64,000 bases of DNA from Hymenopellis radicata (lineage: Eukaryota; Basidiomycota; Agaricomycetes; Agaricales; Physalacriaceae): assembly GCA_015501595.1 (NCBI GenBank), contig JADNRX010000211.1, forward strand, positions 30,672 to 94,671, in the 5' to 3' direction. The position numbers and the translations under genes are program-made. Shown piece after piece: positions 11,513-23,539 of the stretch. Position 1 is the first letter of the stretch, and each line of letters begins with the position of its first letter. Below the pieces are notes generated by a model that saw only the letters and a list, made by a program, of their open reading frames with translations, was not told the DNA's origin and ran no database searches.

Positions 11513-12452
11513 TCATGAGGAATCTATTATCTGCCACGCGTTGTTGTCGGGAAAACAAAACCATACTCCGAGTCGCCGCGTTTCGCTTTAGTAGGAGTTG
11601 CATTAGAATGGGTCCCAGCTAATATTACCACCCAGTAATACTGCTCGCCGAGCAAGGTATGAAGTCGACGGAAGAAGGCACGCGACTGCCTGTTGATCAA
11701 GTTTAAGACGCGTTTGTTTTTGTATGTTTGTATCTCGATGTCATCACATGATCGCACACTTTCCTTCTTTCTTCCATCCTTGATCTCCCGGAGATCGCGG
11801 GGCAGTGTCTGGTCTGTTCCAGCGTAGCGCCCTCTGGGATGATACACCGCACCTCTGATTCTGGCACTTCGAAGCCTCTGTGACATAACTATGGTGGTTG
11901 ATATGATACTCTGAATCCATGGGTGCGGAGTATCCTGTCACCGGGCACCCAATTTCTGCGAGAATTGAATCGTTAAGCGCATGGCGCCAGGGCGTTCTAT
12001 ATGCCCGCCGGGCTGTGGTTCTTAGACATTGTCTTCCGCAGGTTCTGCATCTTCTAGCGACGCTTTCTTGCGGCTTTCCGCAAAAGCAGTCGCGATATAT
12101 GACCAATTGACGGCTTCGTCGACTTCAAACTACTTAGAGGTGATATGATCCCCCCTACGAAGCTGTGCTACATGTCCTGGTGGGGCTTCCTGCGCGTTGC
12201 GACTATCAACAGAAGCGATCTCGAGATATGTCTGACCTAGATCTACCGCGATTTCTATCTGGTGGCCGTCAGGCCTTCTAGTGATTTGTGGCACTAACAT
12301 CATGTTTGAAGAGCATCCTGGAAGCTGTGTTCCGAACTGCACCGTTGAATGCTGAAGGTATGTGGTGCCAGTGGACTTGATCTTCAATCTTCCCATGCCG
12401 ACAGTATTTATGAGAACGAGGAGAAACATCATTCAGCATCCACCAGTCCATT
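11513..12452. other. Duplicated non-coding stretch between B and C1
   Basis: Shared with 22290-22930 (inverted) and, in part, with 59590-60130. Landmarks are CCCAGTAATACTGCTCG, GGTGCGGAGTATCCTGTCA and CTACTTAGAGGTGATATGATC. The minus ORFs here (11527-11886, 11744-12106) are not preserved in the other copies, so they are not called. The last 100 bases form the 5' leader of C1. Confidence 0.6.
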
Positions 12453-13758
12453 ATGTGCACCGTGGAGCAAGAGTTTGGCCTCTCTGCGGACGATGCAGAA
12501 CAACTTATTGGCAGCTTGCTCAATTCCGACGTCATCGAGATCGTTTGCTATACACTGTACACAATGATTTTTGGGCTTACAATGAGGCAAACAGGTAAGC
12601 GTATAGCCTATCCTTGTAATCTAGCACTCATCCCGACTTTTACATCAGTCAGCCGTGGCGAGTGGCCTATAGAACGCATCGTATTAACGAGTGTCCTCTG
12701 TGTCATATGGGTGTTCGCTACAGCCTACGTTGCGCTGATATGGGCTACACTCTATATATACTTCGTTTCCCATGGCCAGTCACGGGAATCTTTCTTGGAT
12801 TACTTTTTTTGCGCACGACTCAAAATCCTTGCGATTCAACTCACGTTCACTGCGGTGAATGCTATGTTTGCAGACCTTGTCAACGTACGTCCCGCGTGCT
12901 TATGTGGCAGACAATATTCTAATTCGCACACAGATTTGGAGGTGTTGGGTGCTATACGATCGCAGCATGGCCGCCGTGGTTCTTCCTATGCTCGGGGTTG
13001 TTTGCGGATTGAGTGAGGTCTCTGAGTTTCTACAACCCCTGCGTGCTCACATATTTTCCCAGTAAGCCACGCTTTCAGGACTGTCACACTCCTATCGTCT
13101 CGTTCATCCCAGACCTTGGCCAATACAAACTGGTTTATTGTTTATTGCTCTGTCACAGCAGCAACCAACATCTTAACGACATCCCTGATTATCTACCGAA
13201 TCCTTTCATTCACTGGGCTCAGAGGCGCCCGAACATATCGAGGCATCATTGAAATCTTTATCGAATCTGCATTTCTTTATTCAGCTACCTATGTCGTCTA
13301 TGTGGCAATCGACGTGTATGATTTCTACGCGCCTTACTGGGCCTTTGGAAACTTGTACGTCGCAGCTTTCGTGAACTCCGTCACGGTAAGCGTCTTTTAA
13401 GCTTGAAGGTTTGACTGTCCAACTGACGAACTATTTAAAGGCGACCGCACCGACACTGATTGTTGGGCGCGTCATGGCCGGCGAGACGCGTCTTAACGAC
13501 TCGTGGCTACATACTCTCCCGCACATACCTACTACTACCGTGCAGAGTACCGCCGGCGGCTTGCCTTTCGCCAGCCTAGATCCACACATTACAGCGGCGA
13601 CGGTTGACCTTCCCGCCCACGATAATGACTGCGAATCACAGACTTCCGCGGCACATAGGAGTGATGCCGAAAGTTCCAAACCCAACATGGACACGGTGTC
13701 GGCAGATGTACAGGTCGAGGCAGTAGAGAAAGGTCTGGACGGGAATCAAAATTGCTAG
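12453..13758 (+). CDS. 7-TM family protein, paralogue C1 (intact)
   Basis: Exons 12453-12594, 12649-12884, 12934-13012, 13063-13385 and 13441-13758 join in phase to 365 residues. The start MCTVEQEFGLSADDAEQ aligns with MSTVEQEFGL in C2 and C3. Membrane segments include YTLYTMIFGLTM, RIVLTSVLCVIWVFATAYVA, WRCWVLYDRSMAAVVLPMLG, NILTTSLIIYRIL, GIIEIFIESAFLYSATYVVY and the segment before TLIVGRVMAGETRLND. The polar C-terminal tail is acidic and Ser-rich. Function is unknown. Compared with C3 it lacks two residues in the loop after YFF. Clean phase at all four introns suggests it is functional. Confidence 0.85.
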
Positions 13759-13779
13759 TGTACACTGTACACTGTACAC
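13759..13779 (+). repeat. Three TGTACAC units after the C1 stop
   Basis: Directly after the stop codon, TGTACAC occurs three times in tandem. The same position holds two units after C2 (20533-20546, minus strand) and one after C3 (61459-61465). Confidence 0.9.
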
Positions 13780-14218
13780 AGTACAGCACCAACAAAAATC
13801 AACGTACTCGCACTGCACCGTGTTCGACTGATTGTATCGCAAACGGGCAAGCCTGCTTGCCAGGCTTGGAGTTCTCTTAGTCTGTCTGGAGATCAATCGC
13901 AACGCTCCTCGCATCTCGCACCTGAAATTGGAGACATCTAGTTGCTTTGCGCGGCTACTCAGCATGATGATGGTGCACCCTCTTATCATGTCAGTTTTGA
14001 TCACGGCTCGCATCGCGATGACTCCGATGCAGTGCAGACTTGAGAGTAATAGCTAGAATGCTTCTCGGAGGTGATGATGGTTTTCAACGATAAGGTGACG
14101 CACATTTAGATAGCGGACGCCTCGGACTTGATAAGTTACTACAAAATGTATATGTACTGTAATACTATAGAAAGCTTTTGAACATAAGTTAATCGCACCA
14201 AAAGTCGGAACAGCACCA

Positions 14219-16003
14219 TCAAGCCTGGCCAATGCCAGTCGCCCAAGGAAACTCCTCTAACCCCACAGAGCTAGTGCTCTCCCTATCCTTTTCTTTTTCC
14301 TTCCCCTTCCCCTTCTCCGACCCAGACCCGCTCGCCACAGTCATACTCGCCGCAAACGGATCGCGCGCATAGACAATCTCATCCTCCTCTTCCGCATCGT
14401 CGTCAAAGTTCATCGTAGTGTCCAGTGTAGCTCCCATACTTCCCGCCACACGCGATCGAGTACCGTACCGCATCGATTCCAGTGTCTTGTGCTCCTCGTC
14501 TTCTTGCGCGAAATAGACTGCCTTGAGCATAAGCATGAACCGACAGATGATGATAGTCCGGAACCTTCATAGGCAGATGAGCGGGCTTCGACAGTAGACT
14601 AGGCGCTGTGACTTACACTGGGGTGAAGTACGGGACGACCCAGTAATCGTAACCGATAACCGACTGTGGCTGGTGGGGTGTAAGCTTCAGTCAACCGAGG
14701 AGGACAGGTGAACACACGATATGATCGAACTGATCAGAGTGACATTAGTGAAGTTCATGAAAGAGATCGCACGGAGAGGCTCACCACTAGGACAAGCATG
14801 TCTGCAAGTGAGAAGACCAGGAGTACGCTTCGGAAATTGATCAGCACAGACCCTGGTAGCCACAAGGCGAATGTCCTCACATGAAGTATATCGTTCCTAG
14901 ACGCAACTCGTCAGCCAACGAAGCCTCAACATACTCTGGAGACTCACCATCTCTCAAAAACAAACCAGCCAGGCCCGGACGATTCTTGGCATTCTGCCCA
15001 TCGTCCGCAATGCTTTTCCGAAGCGAGAACGTCTTGAGCACAGTCACGCAGATGACAATGGACTCCGACAGGATATCCCCCACAATTCCAGAGACGCGCA
15101 CTAGTAAAACGTTCAGTCACTCTGCAAGGAAATGTCACCAGACAACTCCTGTCGTGATATGAGAACTAGAGGTCATTCATTCAGTCAACAAGCAACTCAC
15201 ACGTCGCTCGTGAACCTCCTGCGAAGCATTATAGGAGAGTTGACAACCATATCGATCGACGCCGGGAGACCATTGGTGCGCGTACGTGTACTGTACATAT
15301 ATCAGCAGAAATACAACGTACAAAGGGAACCAGATAGACTCACAGACGGGTTGATTGCGGACGGTAAGCACAGAAGGAACACGAAGGAGGCTAAGCGCCA
15401 ATCGGAGCCCATGAGCGCGTAGACGCGCAATGAAGAGAACACTAATCACCACACGTTAATTTGAAGCTACTACACCTGTTGCAAAAGGAAAGTAACTCAC
15501 AACCAAACCCAATCGTCCTCAAAATATAGGGAAATATCTGGAACCGAACAGCGACATTACACCTGGAATAACCACAATCAGAAACCCAGCAGGAATCTGA
15601 GCATAACAAACTCACCCCTTCAAAAGACTGTCAGGCCCCAGTATGTCAAAAGCAAAATGGCAGGCACTCACATGCGGCGTCATATCCCACGACGCGAGAA
15701 CCATGATCGTAATCTTCTCCAAAAGCGTTCCATACCGCAGAAGACTATACAAAATGGTCGCCCCAGAAAACTTGCGTGACCATATCCGCCGCACTTCTGC
15801 ACCGAAGCATACAATATGGTCCCAAACGAGTAGAGCTAGAGGCGTAGTAGATATCAGCAACCGAACAAGAACAACATCGAGTGGCGCTTCGCGTACCGAC
15901 AGACGCGATACTACAGCACACAAAGGCGCTAAAAGTCTAGGTATTAGTCGCGGGAGTGGTCAAAATCCGGATTAACGTACAACTCGTACACCTGGGACGG
16001 CAT
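14219..16003 (-). CDS. DUF6533-type membrane protein
   Basis: Agaricomycete DUF6533 family, function unknown. The start is probably the ATG at 16003 (MPSQVYE). The DUF6533 block is in the exon around 15612-15930 (LVWDHIVCFGAEVRRIWSRK, ILYSLLRYGTLLEKI). Later exons give CNVAVRFQIFPYILRTIGFG, then SSLRVYALMGSDWRLA, then RVSGIVGDILSESIVICVTV, which splices to FLRDGTIYF. YDYWVVPYFTPV joins in phase (bottom of exon 14617) to FRTIIICRFMLMLKAV (top 14564). The tail is acidic and Ser-rich. Some exon borders, including the first, were not resolved; the exon 1 to 2 phase did not fit as read. Confidence 0.75.
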
Positions 16004-17997
16004 CGTCGGAAGAGAGGCTTGAGCGAGAAAGCCAAGCAGAGAGCCGAGGTCCTTTTCTATAAGCAACGCTTTACGTCAGACCGCGGTACACTGCAGTTCG
16101 GTAGATTACGAAGCAGTCCGAACAGCAGGGGGTTCCGACTCGACGTTCATACTATCAGAGCGCTAGACGCTTCAGATCTCGGGGGACATCACGAAAGAGT
16201 TCGCCCTATCACCTCTCCTTTCCCAAGAAATCGCACGTCCTGACTGTGTGTTCCAAGCTTAGCAGATTTCCGTATAATCATCGTCTTTTGATCCACCTAT
16301 TCGCGTCCTCCTCGAAACATTTGAGCTTTCAACACAGCCTAGGGCGTTCTGCCTCGTGTACGTACGTAGTCCCGTGAACGACGCACTTCCCACCCACCGT
16401 CCCACAGATTTCACAGCTCCTCTGCCAGTGCACAAATTCTCTTCTTGGACTCGAGGCCAATCAAGGCGAAGACAACATGCAAAGGCTCTTACAGTAGCAG
16501 CGTGCGCCTTCTGGTTATCACGCATTAATATGCGTAGAACGAGTAGCGGCTAGTAATACGACTTTTGAGGTCTGTCGCAGCTGAGACCGCTGATATGATG
16601 CTGAACGGTGCTTCTTCTATCTGCGAAATGCCGCCAGTACCTGGACCTGAACAGAATTGTCGAAAGATACGCACTATCCGCGAGCGCTTGGGTATTGTGG
16701 CTGTAAATTTCCGAGTTCGTGCTTACACAAGTGGTGAAGCCCGCGTCGTCGTGGGTCTCTTGAGGTAGAAAGTAAAGCAGCCTCGCAGGAACGTCCGCCA
16801 TGTCCGTGGCCGGCGTTAGCGCAGCTAACGAACTTGATGCTGCCTACAAGTCTTGCGCGTGATTGTTGATTGCCTGTCGTGTCGGCCTGAGCGGAAGTGA
16901 GCAAACAAATGAACTGATGAGAATCAATGATGCTTTGGTATATGATTTACTTACGTGTCGTAAAGCACATCAACGGTGTGAGTTAAAGAACCCGAAACCT
17001 GTGCGAAACGCGTTTAAAGTCGAGAGTACTCGTACTTACGGACAGCCGACTTAGCTGGGTCATCACTGTGATCCCGCGATCTTGTATCAGTTCATGAATC
17101 AATCACTTTGCGATGCGATGCGCCATTTATGATTTTGATCCGGGAAGTATATACGCCACAGGGATCTGCTTCGTATAGTATGTTTAGCCTCAAAGCTTGA
17201 TATCAATGATGAGGGGACAGATTGACTTACATCTTGTAAAAATGTCAAGAATTCAAGAACCTGAGACCAGTACTGGCGATTCAAGAATACTCGCAGGAAC
17301 ACAAAGCTGGATCAGAACTGTGGTCTTGCAATCGTATCAATATCAATCATGGTGATGCTGTACAGATCGTGTTAGTGATCTTTATACACAGACACTCTTC
17401 GGACTCTGAACGTGGTGGTCTGTTGTTAGCACGAGAGCAACACGGGTGAAGAGACCATGTCCAGGGGTTGATGGTGCATGGGAAGCGGGCAGGCCGTAGG
17501 AGTCCGACGACGCACCCAGCGACCGCGGATAATCAGAATCGAAGGAGGGGGACTCGGCGGATGCACTGACTGCAATAGGGGGAGGCGTGGCGGAGGTGCT
17601 AGCGGACGATATCGACCACCACGACGAATGGGTCGCGATGATTCGCACCACGTGTCGGTCCAAAGACCTTCCTGCAGAATGGAAGCCGGGGGACGAATTA
17701 GGCTCCACGAAATAAATATGTTGCATTAGCGCGACCAGATCGTACTTGTTTGTATGTTGTATTCCAAAAAGAGAGGGAGAGAGAGCATCGGTCAGGAAAG
17801 TGAAAAGAAAAAAAAAGAGTGAAACCAGGAAATCACCAAATAAACTAAGGTAAGCTAGTAAAACGGAGCATTGAGCGAATGTGAAAAAATGCTAGCCAAG
17901 CAACAGTGAGCTACAAGTCGAATGAAATCAGGAAACTAAACGCACCGAGATAGTATATACAGTGATCCAGGGCGGTGATTTCTTCTTCGACTTTCCT
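16004..17997. other. No gene recognised
   Basis: About 2 kb between the DUF6533 gene and the low-complexity gene. A Ser/Pro-rich minus ORF (17382-17726, 114 codons from ATG) has GC-ending codons but no domain or splice partner that I can support. 17765-17825 is GA-rich low-complexity sequence. Confidence 0.5.
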
Positions 17998-19360
17998 TCA
18001 ATCCTCGTCGGGTATATCGTTGATTTCGTCGGGGATGCTGACGATGCTGACAGGGCGAGATTTCGGCTCGAGAAGCTGAACAATGTCTTCGATATCGTTG
18101 TTACCGGTGGCAACGTTGGCAGGGAATGATTCTGCGACGGGCGTACTCTCGCCCTCGGTGTCATCGACTGGCGATGACGACTTGACAGGTTCCTCTGGTA
18201 CATGCTCCTCTTCGACATGAGTCTCTTCTTCAACGGGAATTTCTTCTTCAATGTGATCCTCTTCCGCGGGATGTCCCTCCTCAGCCGCATGTTCCTCTTC
18301 GACATGAGATTCTTCAGCAGCAGTCTCCTCGACGTGTTGCTCCTCCTCGGCTGCAGCACCTTCGGATGGCTCGGGCGATACTACTTCATCAGGAATGTCA
18401 GCCGCCTCTGCAAGCGCGACTGCTCCAGCAGCGCCCACGGCACCAGCCGCGGCAGCCTTCTTGACTGTACTCGCAGGCTTGCCTCCTCTCGCAGGTGCCG
18501 CTCCTCTGCCTCTCGCTGCCGGCTTGCCTCGCGTAGGAGTCGCCGCGGGAGCCGCCCTAGCCTTCTGCATCGATGCCGCAGTCGGCTTTGTTAGGCGATC
18601 GCTAGTCACGGCGACCTTCTTGCTCGGGGCGGGCGATGGCTCGGGTGCATTGCGCGATCTGGCGAGAGATGCAGCGGTAGGCGCGAACAGACCGCTGGGC
18701 GTCTTGGGTCTGGTCGATGAGGATGGGGTCTTGGGCCTAGGCGCGGTGCCGAAGCTCGGGCGAGATGAGGCGGGCGTCTTGGCACGCGCTGGGGTAGAGA
18801 CAGGTTTGGCAGGCGTCGACCGCTTGGACGTCGTCGTCGTGTTAGATGTCGTAGATTGACCGGTATGCTGCGGTCTGAGAGGCACGGCCGCAGGCTTGGG
18901 CGTCGCGGTGGATCTGGGCGGCACCGACGATGTCCTGGGAGCCTTCGATGGCGTGCTAGGGGCCTTCTTCGCTGCTGCTGGTGCAGGAGGTGGCGATTTC
19001 GCCTTGGCAGGAGGCGACTTCGGTTCCACTGCTTGTCGTTGCGGTTCGGGGGGCGGCGTCGGGGCGACACTGGCGTCGGGGGCTCGACCACGGGCTCAGG
19101 CGGCGGCGGCTGGGGCTGCGAAACGGGCTTCATCATCCACGGCGGGGTCGTCTTGAGTGGCGGCTTGGTCTCGGTTGGGCTCGCTGCTTTGGAGGCCATT
19201 CCCTCTTGTCCGCAGCTGGCTCATCGCCGCCTCCAGTGTTGTGCGAAAGTACGCTCGAGCTCCGCGGCGCCCCCGAAGGCGTCTTCTTCGTCTGCTGCTG
19301 CTCGAATCTGCCAATCAGATTGGCCACGCTCTGTCGCGGTCGTTCGTCCGGTAAAGGCCT
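17998..19360 (-). CDS. Low-complexity Ala/Pro/Glu-rich protein, 5' end open
   Basis: Long low-complexity protein of unknown function. It begins at or before 19360 with SVANLIGRFEQQQTKKTPSG, a short motif seen in some fungal proteins. A Pro/Lys/Ala-rich middle with many SP and TP sites follows, then an Ala-rich AAAAGAVGAAGAVALAEA segment. Next comes an acidic run of imperfect EE-HVEEE units at about 18190-18350, and the C-terminus VSIPDEINDIPDED. The reading frame changes twice by one missing base: near 19201-19203 (a C run on the plus strand) and near 19048-19053 (six G on the plus strand). An acceptor-like TTAGTGCAG lies just upstream of 19360, so further 5' exons may exist. Confidence 0.6.
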
Positions 19361-19918
19361 GCACTAATCGATTAGACAAAATTCAACAAAATTGTTAACT
19401 GACTGGCATTATACAATGGTGAGTCTGTTAACAGTTTGGTTGAGAATGAGTAGAGAACGTTGTCGACAACGAGCAGAGGATGTCGTGTCAGTTTTGCATG
19501 ATGGTCGTCAAGAGCAAGTCGCGTTCGACCGAGATCAAATTCAATCCCGACAACTGCCTCCGACCACATCCGTCTGCACACCCATATAGTTACAGTTAGA
19601 GCACTCTATTGGCGCATATACAATCATAGATTGACGCTGCCGAGTCTCTGTTCAGTTCTCATTACATGGTCAAATGATCTATTCTTGTCGTTACGAGGAG
19701 CACTGGGCTGGCCGAATTCTGGGTTCAGCTTGAAGAAGTCTCTGAAATCGCTTCTGTAGCTTGCTCATTGTTGTCAACACTATTCGGCGTGGGTACATCG
19801 ATTTCTCCGCGGGCTTCTGTATGCAATACTGACTAGCGAAGGCTAGGGAAGACGGTCACACGTCGTAGAATTACACGAATCGCCACACTAATAAATTACG
19901 TAGTACAGACCGAGCAAC
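19361..19918. other. No gene recognised
   Basis: Contains the presumed upstream intron of the low-complexity gene and A+T-rich sequence. No supported ORF. Confidence 0.4.
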
Positions 19919-20470
19919 TACTAATATTGATTGACATAGAACCATGTTCGCGAATCAACGCCGTCTTTGATATCTTCAATTCTGATTGCCGTTGAGGTCG
20001 GTAGGTAGGTAGAAGCACCAATGTCACTGGCCAGGTTGAGGTGAGGGAGGTTCGCGTCGATGGCGGGGTCCAGGTCCGAGTCACCAGTACAGATTTGACC
20101 TCCCTCTGCAGCAGCTTCAAATAGGGCACATAGTAATCGCGCGCACGCCGAACACAGATAGACAGCATACGTGGCCGAAAACAGGAATGCAGATTCAATC
20201 AGGATGTCGATGATGCGGTGCGGGCCACCGATGGAAAGAATTCGCCAGTAGACGATGAGGGACTGTTGGTTGCAGCGTACTAATAGACGATCAGCCACTC
20301 CGTATTGGCCAAGGAGGACGTGGTCGAGGGAATGGCTGACTGAGACGAGATAAGCAACCAGAAGGTTTCAAATGTGAGAGAACTTGAACTCACTCTAACG
20401 CCCAGCGGCGGTGAACGCCAACAATCCACCTACGAGCCATGAGCATATAAGTAGCACCCAACACCTCCAG
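19919..20470 (-). pseudogene. 7-TM family relic D
   Basis: At the 5' end (about 20470-20395) an exon 3-like sequence reads WRCWVLL then GLLAFTAAGR and hits a stop codon. Downstream, an exon 4-like part reads QSLIVYWRILSIGG, then RIIDILIESAFLFSATYAVY. The conserved RTYRG before IIEI is damaged, and exon 5 is not recognisable. It lies at the end of block 2 next to C2. Confidence 0.65.
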
Positions 20471-20549
20471 GTCTTTGAGCGAATTCGAACACGGTGCAGT
20501 GCGAGTACATGAAATTTTCTTGGTGCTGTACTGTGTACAGTGTACACTA

Positions 20550-21872
20550 CTAGCGATTTTGATTCCCGTTCAGACCTTTCTCCACCGCCTCGACCTCGGA
20601 CACACGTACATCTGCCGACACCGTGTCCATGTTGGGTTTGGAACTTTCGGCATCACTCCTAAGTGCCGCGGAAGTCTGTGATTCGCAGTCATTATCGTGG
20701 GCGGGAAGGTCAACCGTCGCCGCCGTATGTGCATGTATGCTGGCGAAACGCAAGCCGCCGGCGGTACTCTGCACAGTAGTAGTAGGTATGTGCGGGAGAG
20801 TATGTAGCCACGAGTCGTTAAGACGCGTTTCGCCGGCCATGACGCGCCCAACAATGAGTGTCGGTGCGGCGGCCTTTGAACAGCACGTCAGTTGGACAGT
20901 CAAACCTTCAAGGCTAAAAGACGCTTACCGTGACGGAGTTCACGAAAGCTGCGACGTACAAGTTTCCAAAGGCCCAGTAAGGCGCGTAGAAATCATGAAC
21001 AGTGATTGCCAAATTGACGACATAGATAGCCGAATAAAGAAAGGCAGATTCGACGAGTATTTCAATAACGCCTCGATATGTTCGGGCGCCTCTGAGCCCG
21101 GTGACTGAAAGGATTCGGTAGATAATCAGGGATGTCGTTAGGATGTTGGTTGCTGCTGTGACAGAGCAATAAACCATGAACCAGTTTGTATTGGCCAAGG
21201 TCATCAGGGATGAGCTAGATGATAGATTTATGACAGTCCTGAAAGCGTGGCTTACTGCCAGGGAAAATATGTGAGCACGTAGGGGGTTGTAGAAACTCCG
21301 AGACCTCACTCAATCCGCAAACAACGCCGAGCAAAGGCAGAACCACGACGGCCATGCTGCGATCGTATAGCACCCAACACCTCCAGATCTGTGTGCGAAT
21401 TAGAAGATTGTACACCACATAAACACGCAGGACGTACATTGACAAGGTCTGCAAACATAGCATTCACCGCAATGAACGTGAGTTGAATCGCAACGATTTT
21501 GAGTCGTGCCGTTGAGAAGAAAAAAACCAGGACAGATTCCCGTGACTGGCCATGGGATACGAAGGATATATAGAGTATAGCCCATATCATCGCAACGTAA
21601 GCTGTAGCGAACACCCATATGACGCAGATGACACTCGTTAATACGATGCGTTGTATAGGCCATTCGCCACGGCTGACTGATGTGAAAGTCGGGATGAGTG
21701 CTAGAATACCAGGATAGGCTATACGCTTACCTGTTTGCCTCATTGTAATCCCAAAAATCATTGTGTACAGTGTATAGCAAAAGATATCGATGACGCCGGA
21801 ATTGAGCTGGCCGCCAATGAGTTGTTCTGCATCGTCCGCAGAGAGGCCAAATTCTTGCTCCACTGTGGACAT
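20550..21872 (-). CDS. 7-TM family protein, paralogue C2 (intact)
   Basis: Exons 21731-21872, 21438-21676, 21310-21388, 20929-21254 and 20550-20873 join in phase to 369 residues. Start MSTVEQEFGLSADDAEQ. Membrane and loop signatures match C1: YTLYTMIFGITMRQTG, WRCWVLYDRSMAVVVLPLLG, RTYRGVIEILVESAFLYSAI, TLIVGRVMAGETRLND. It has one more residue than C1 in the loop after ISHAFRTV (SSSSSLMTLANTNWF). The stop codon is doubled (TAGTAG). Function is unknown. Divergence from C1 is modest and spread out, without frame loss. Confidence 0.85.
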
Positions 21873-22289
21873 ATGGACTGGTGGATGCTGATTGATGTTT
21901 CTCCTCGTTCTCATAAATACTGTCGGCATGGGAAGATCAAAGATCAAGTCCACTGGCACTACATACCTTCAGCAATCAACGGTGCGGTTCGGACCACAGC
22001 TTCCAGGAATAACGTTAGCGCCCACAAATGCAGGCACTAGAAGGCCTCACGGCCACCAGATGGAAATCAAGGTAGATCTAGGTCAGACACAGCTCGAGCG
22101 CGAGATCGCTTCTGTTGAGAGTCGCAACGCGCAGGAAGGCCCACCAGGACATGTAGGACCTTCCGAAGTCATCTTTGTGAAACCGACAGCACGATGGGTA
22201 TACACGCTCTAGCGCCACTGCTGTAAGAATCCAATTTACGCCGAAAATGGGTACCTGATGGTAAGGCAATTACCGCGGCACAGCTTCGT

Positions 22290-22939
22290 AGGGGGGATCA
22301 TATCACCTCTAAGTAGTTTGAAGTCAACGAAGCCGTCGCTTGGTCTTATATCGCGACTGCTTTTGCGGAGAGCCGCAAGAAAGCGTCGCTAGAAGACGCA
22401 GAACCTGCGGAAGACAAGGTCTTAATAAAACCCATAGCCTGATAGGCATCGAACACCCTGATAGGCATCGAACACCTTAGCGCCATGACGATCCAATTCT
22501 CGCAGAAATTGGGTGCCCGGTGACAGAATACTCCGCACCCATGGATTCAGAGTATCATATCAACCGCCAGAATCAGAGGTGCGGTGTATCATCCCAGAGG
22601 GCGCTACGCTGGAACAGACCAGACACTGCCCCGCGATCTCCAGGACTCAGTAGATCAAGGATGGAAGAAAGAAGGAAAGTGTGTGCGATCATAGATACAA
22701 ACAAAGAAAAACAAACGCGTCTTAAACTTGATCAACAGGCAGTCGCGTGCCTTCTTCCGTCGACTTCACACCTTGCTCGGCGAGCAGTATTACTGGGTGG
22801 TAATATTAGCTGACACCCGTTCAACTAATTCAACTCCTACTAAAGCGAAACACGGCGAGTATGGTTTTGTTAACTTTTCCCGACAACGACGCGCAGATTC
22901 CTCAGTCCAAGCCTTTCTCCGCGTCGCGTAATGCCGGTA
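22290..22939. other. Duplicated non-coding spacer of block 2
   Basis: Inverted match to 11513-12150. The ORFs at 22520-22813 and 22728-22931 are not conserved against the other copies and are not called. Confidence 0.6.
22438..22475 (+). repeat. 19-bp perfect tandem duplication
   Basis: CCTGATAGGCATCGAACAC occurs twice back to back. It is not seen at the equivalent place in block 1, so it arose after the duplication. Confidence 0.85.
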
Positions 22940-23430
22940 CCGAAACAACACCAGCATAATCCTCTCTGTCCTTCTGGTCATCCTTTCCGGACGCCCCGAA
23001 CTATCCGTTTCAGTGTCCTGGATTGGAGCAGTGGGAAGCTCGACAGTTACCGCGGTGTTCTGCGTCTGTAACTAGCAAACTGGATGCCCCCAGAGATATT
23101 CCGCATAGTGGTACGCATGTGCGGAAGGGATGTCCGAGTCCATGTATCGTTGGGACGCGCCTCTCCTGCCAGGACACGTCCAATGATTATTGTTGGTGCT
23201 ACTCCTGGGACCTGCGTCAGCTTCAAGTCTGAAGCCCAAGATCGCAGGAAGTACTCGCCGTTACAGAATTCAAGAACCCAAAGGCGTACAAATTCGAAAA
23301 ACGCCAGTACGGAACCGTGAAGTCATTCACATATAGTGCAAGATAGATAATGTAAGTCGCCGAGTAGAGAAAAGCGGATTCGATCAAAATTTCTATGATG
23401 CCTCGGTAGGTGTGGGCCTTCTTCTGGTCT
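22940..23430 (-). pseudogene. 7-TM family fragment B' (exons 4-5 only)
   Basis: Inverted counterpart of B. From 23430 it reads KKAHTYRGIIEILIESAFLY, then SATYIIYLALYVNDF with the TVPYWRFSNLYAFGFLNSVT-like end damaged, then an exon 5-like part with IIGRVLAGEARPNDTWTRTS. On its 5' side it joins directly to the 3' flank of A2 (TCAGTGCTCATAACTACAAC), with no room for exons 1-3 or a DUF6534 fragment. Confidence 0.7.
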
Positions 23431-23539
23431 CAGTGCTCATAACTACAACAGATTGATTACAGACTGCAGCTTACAAACGGTATATACGATAGAATTTAGG
23501 CTGTCTACTAGAATGCGTCACTTCTAACCATGTGAACTT

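Larger units (their letters stand above)
6912..13960 (+). repeat. Segmental duplication block 1 (A1-B-C1)
   Basis: This block matches block 2 (20490-26160) in inverted orientation and block 3 (about 56180-61730) in the same orientation, judged by reading shared strings through genes and flanks. It holds A1, B and C1 but no WD40 piece. Unlike the other blocks it has extra DNA between A1 and C1 that carries a secreted-protein gene and a DUF6534 fragment. Borders are approximate. Confidence 0.75.

Noticed and set aside
14219..16003. Fungal mating pheromone receptor for the DUF6533 gene
   Set aside because: Hydrophobic segments are present, but the WDHIVCFGAEVRRIW block and RVYAL motif are DUF6533 features and no Ste3 signature was seen.
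18202..18859. Long plus-strand ORFs opposite the low-complexity gene
   Set aside because: They are antisense shadows of a GC-rich repetitive coding region. The minus frame carries the sensible Pro/Lys/Glu composition and C-terminus.
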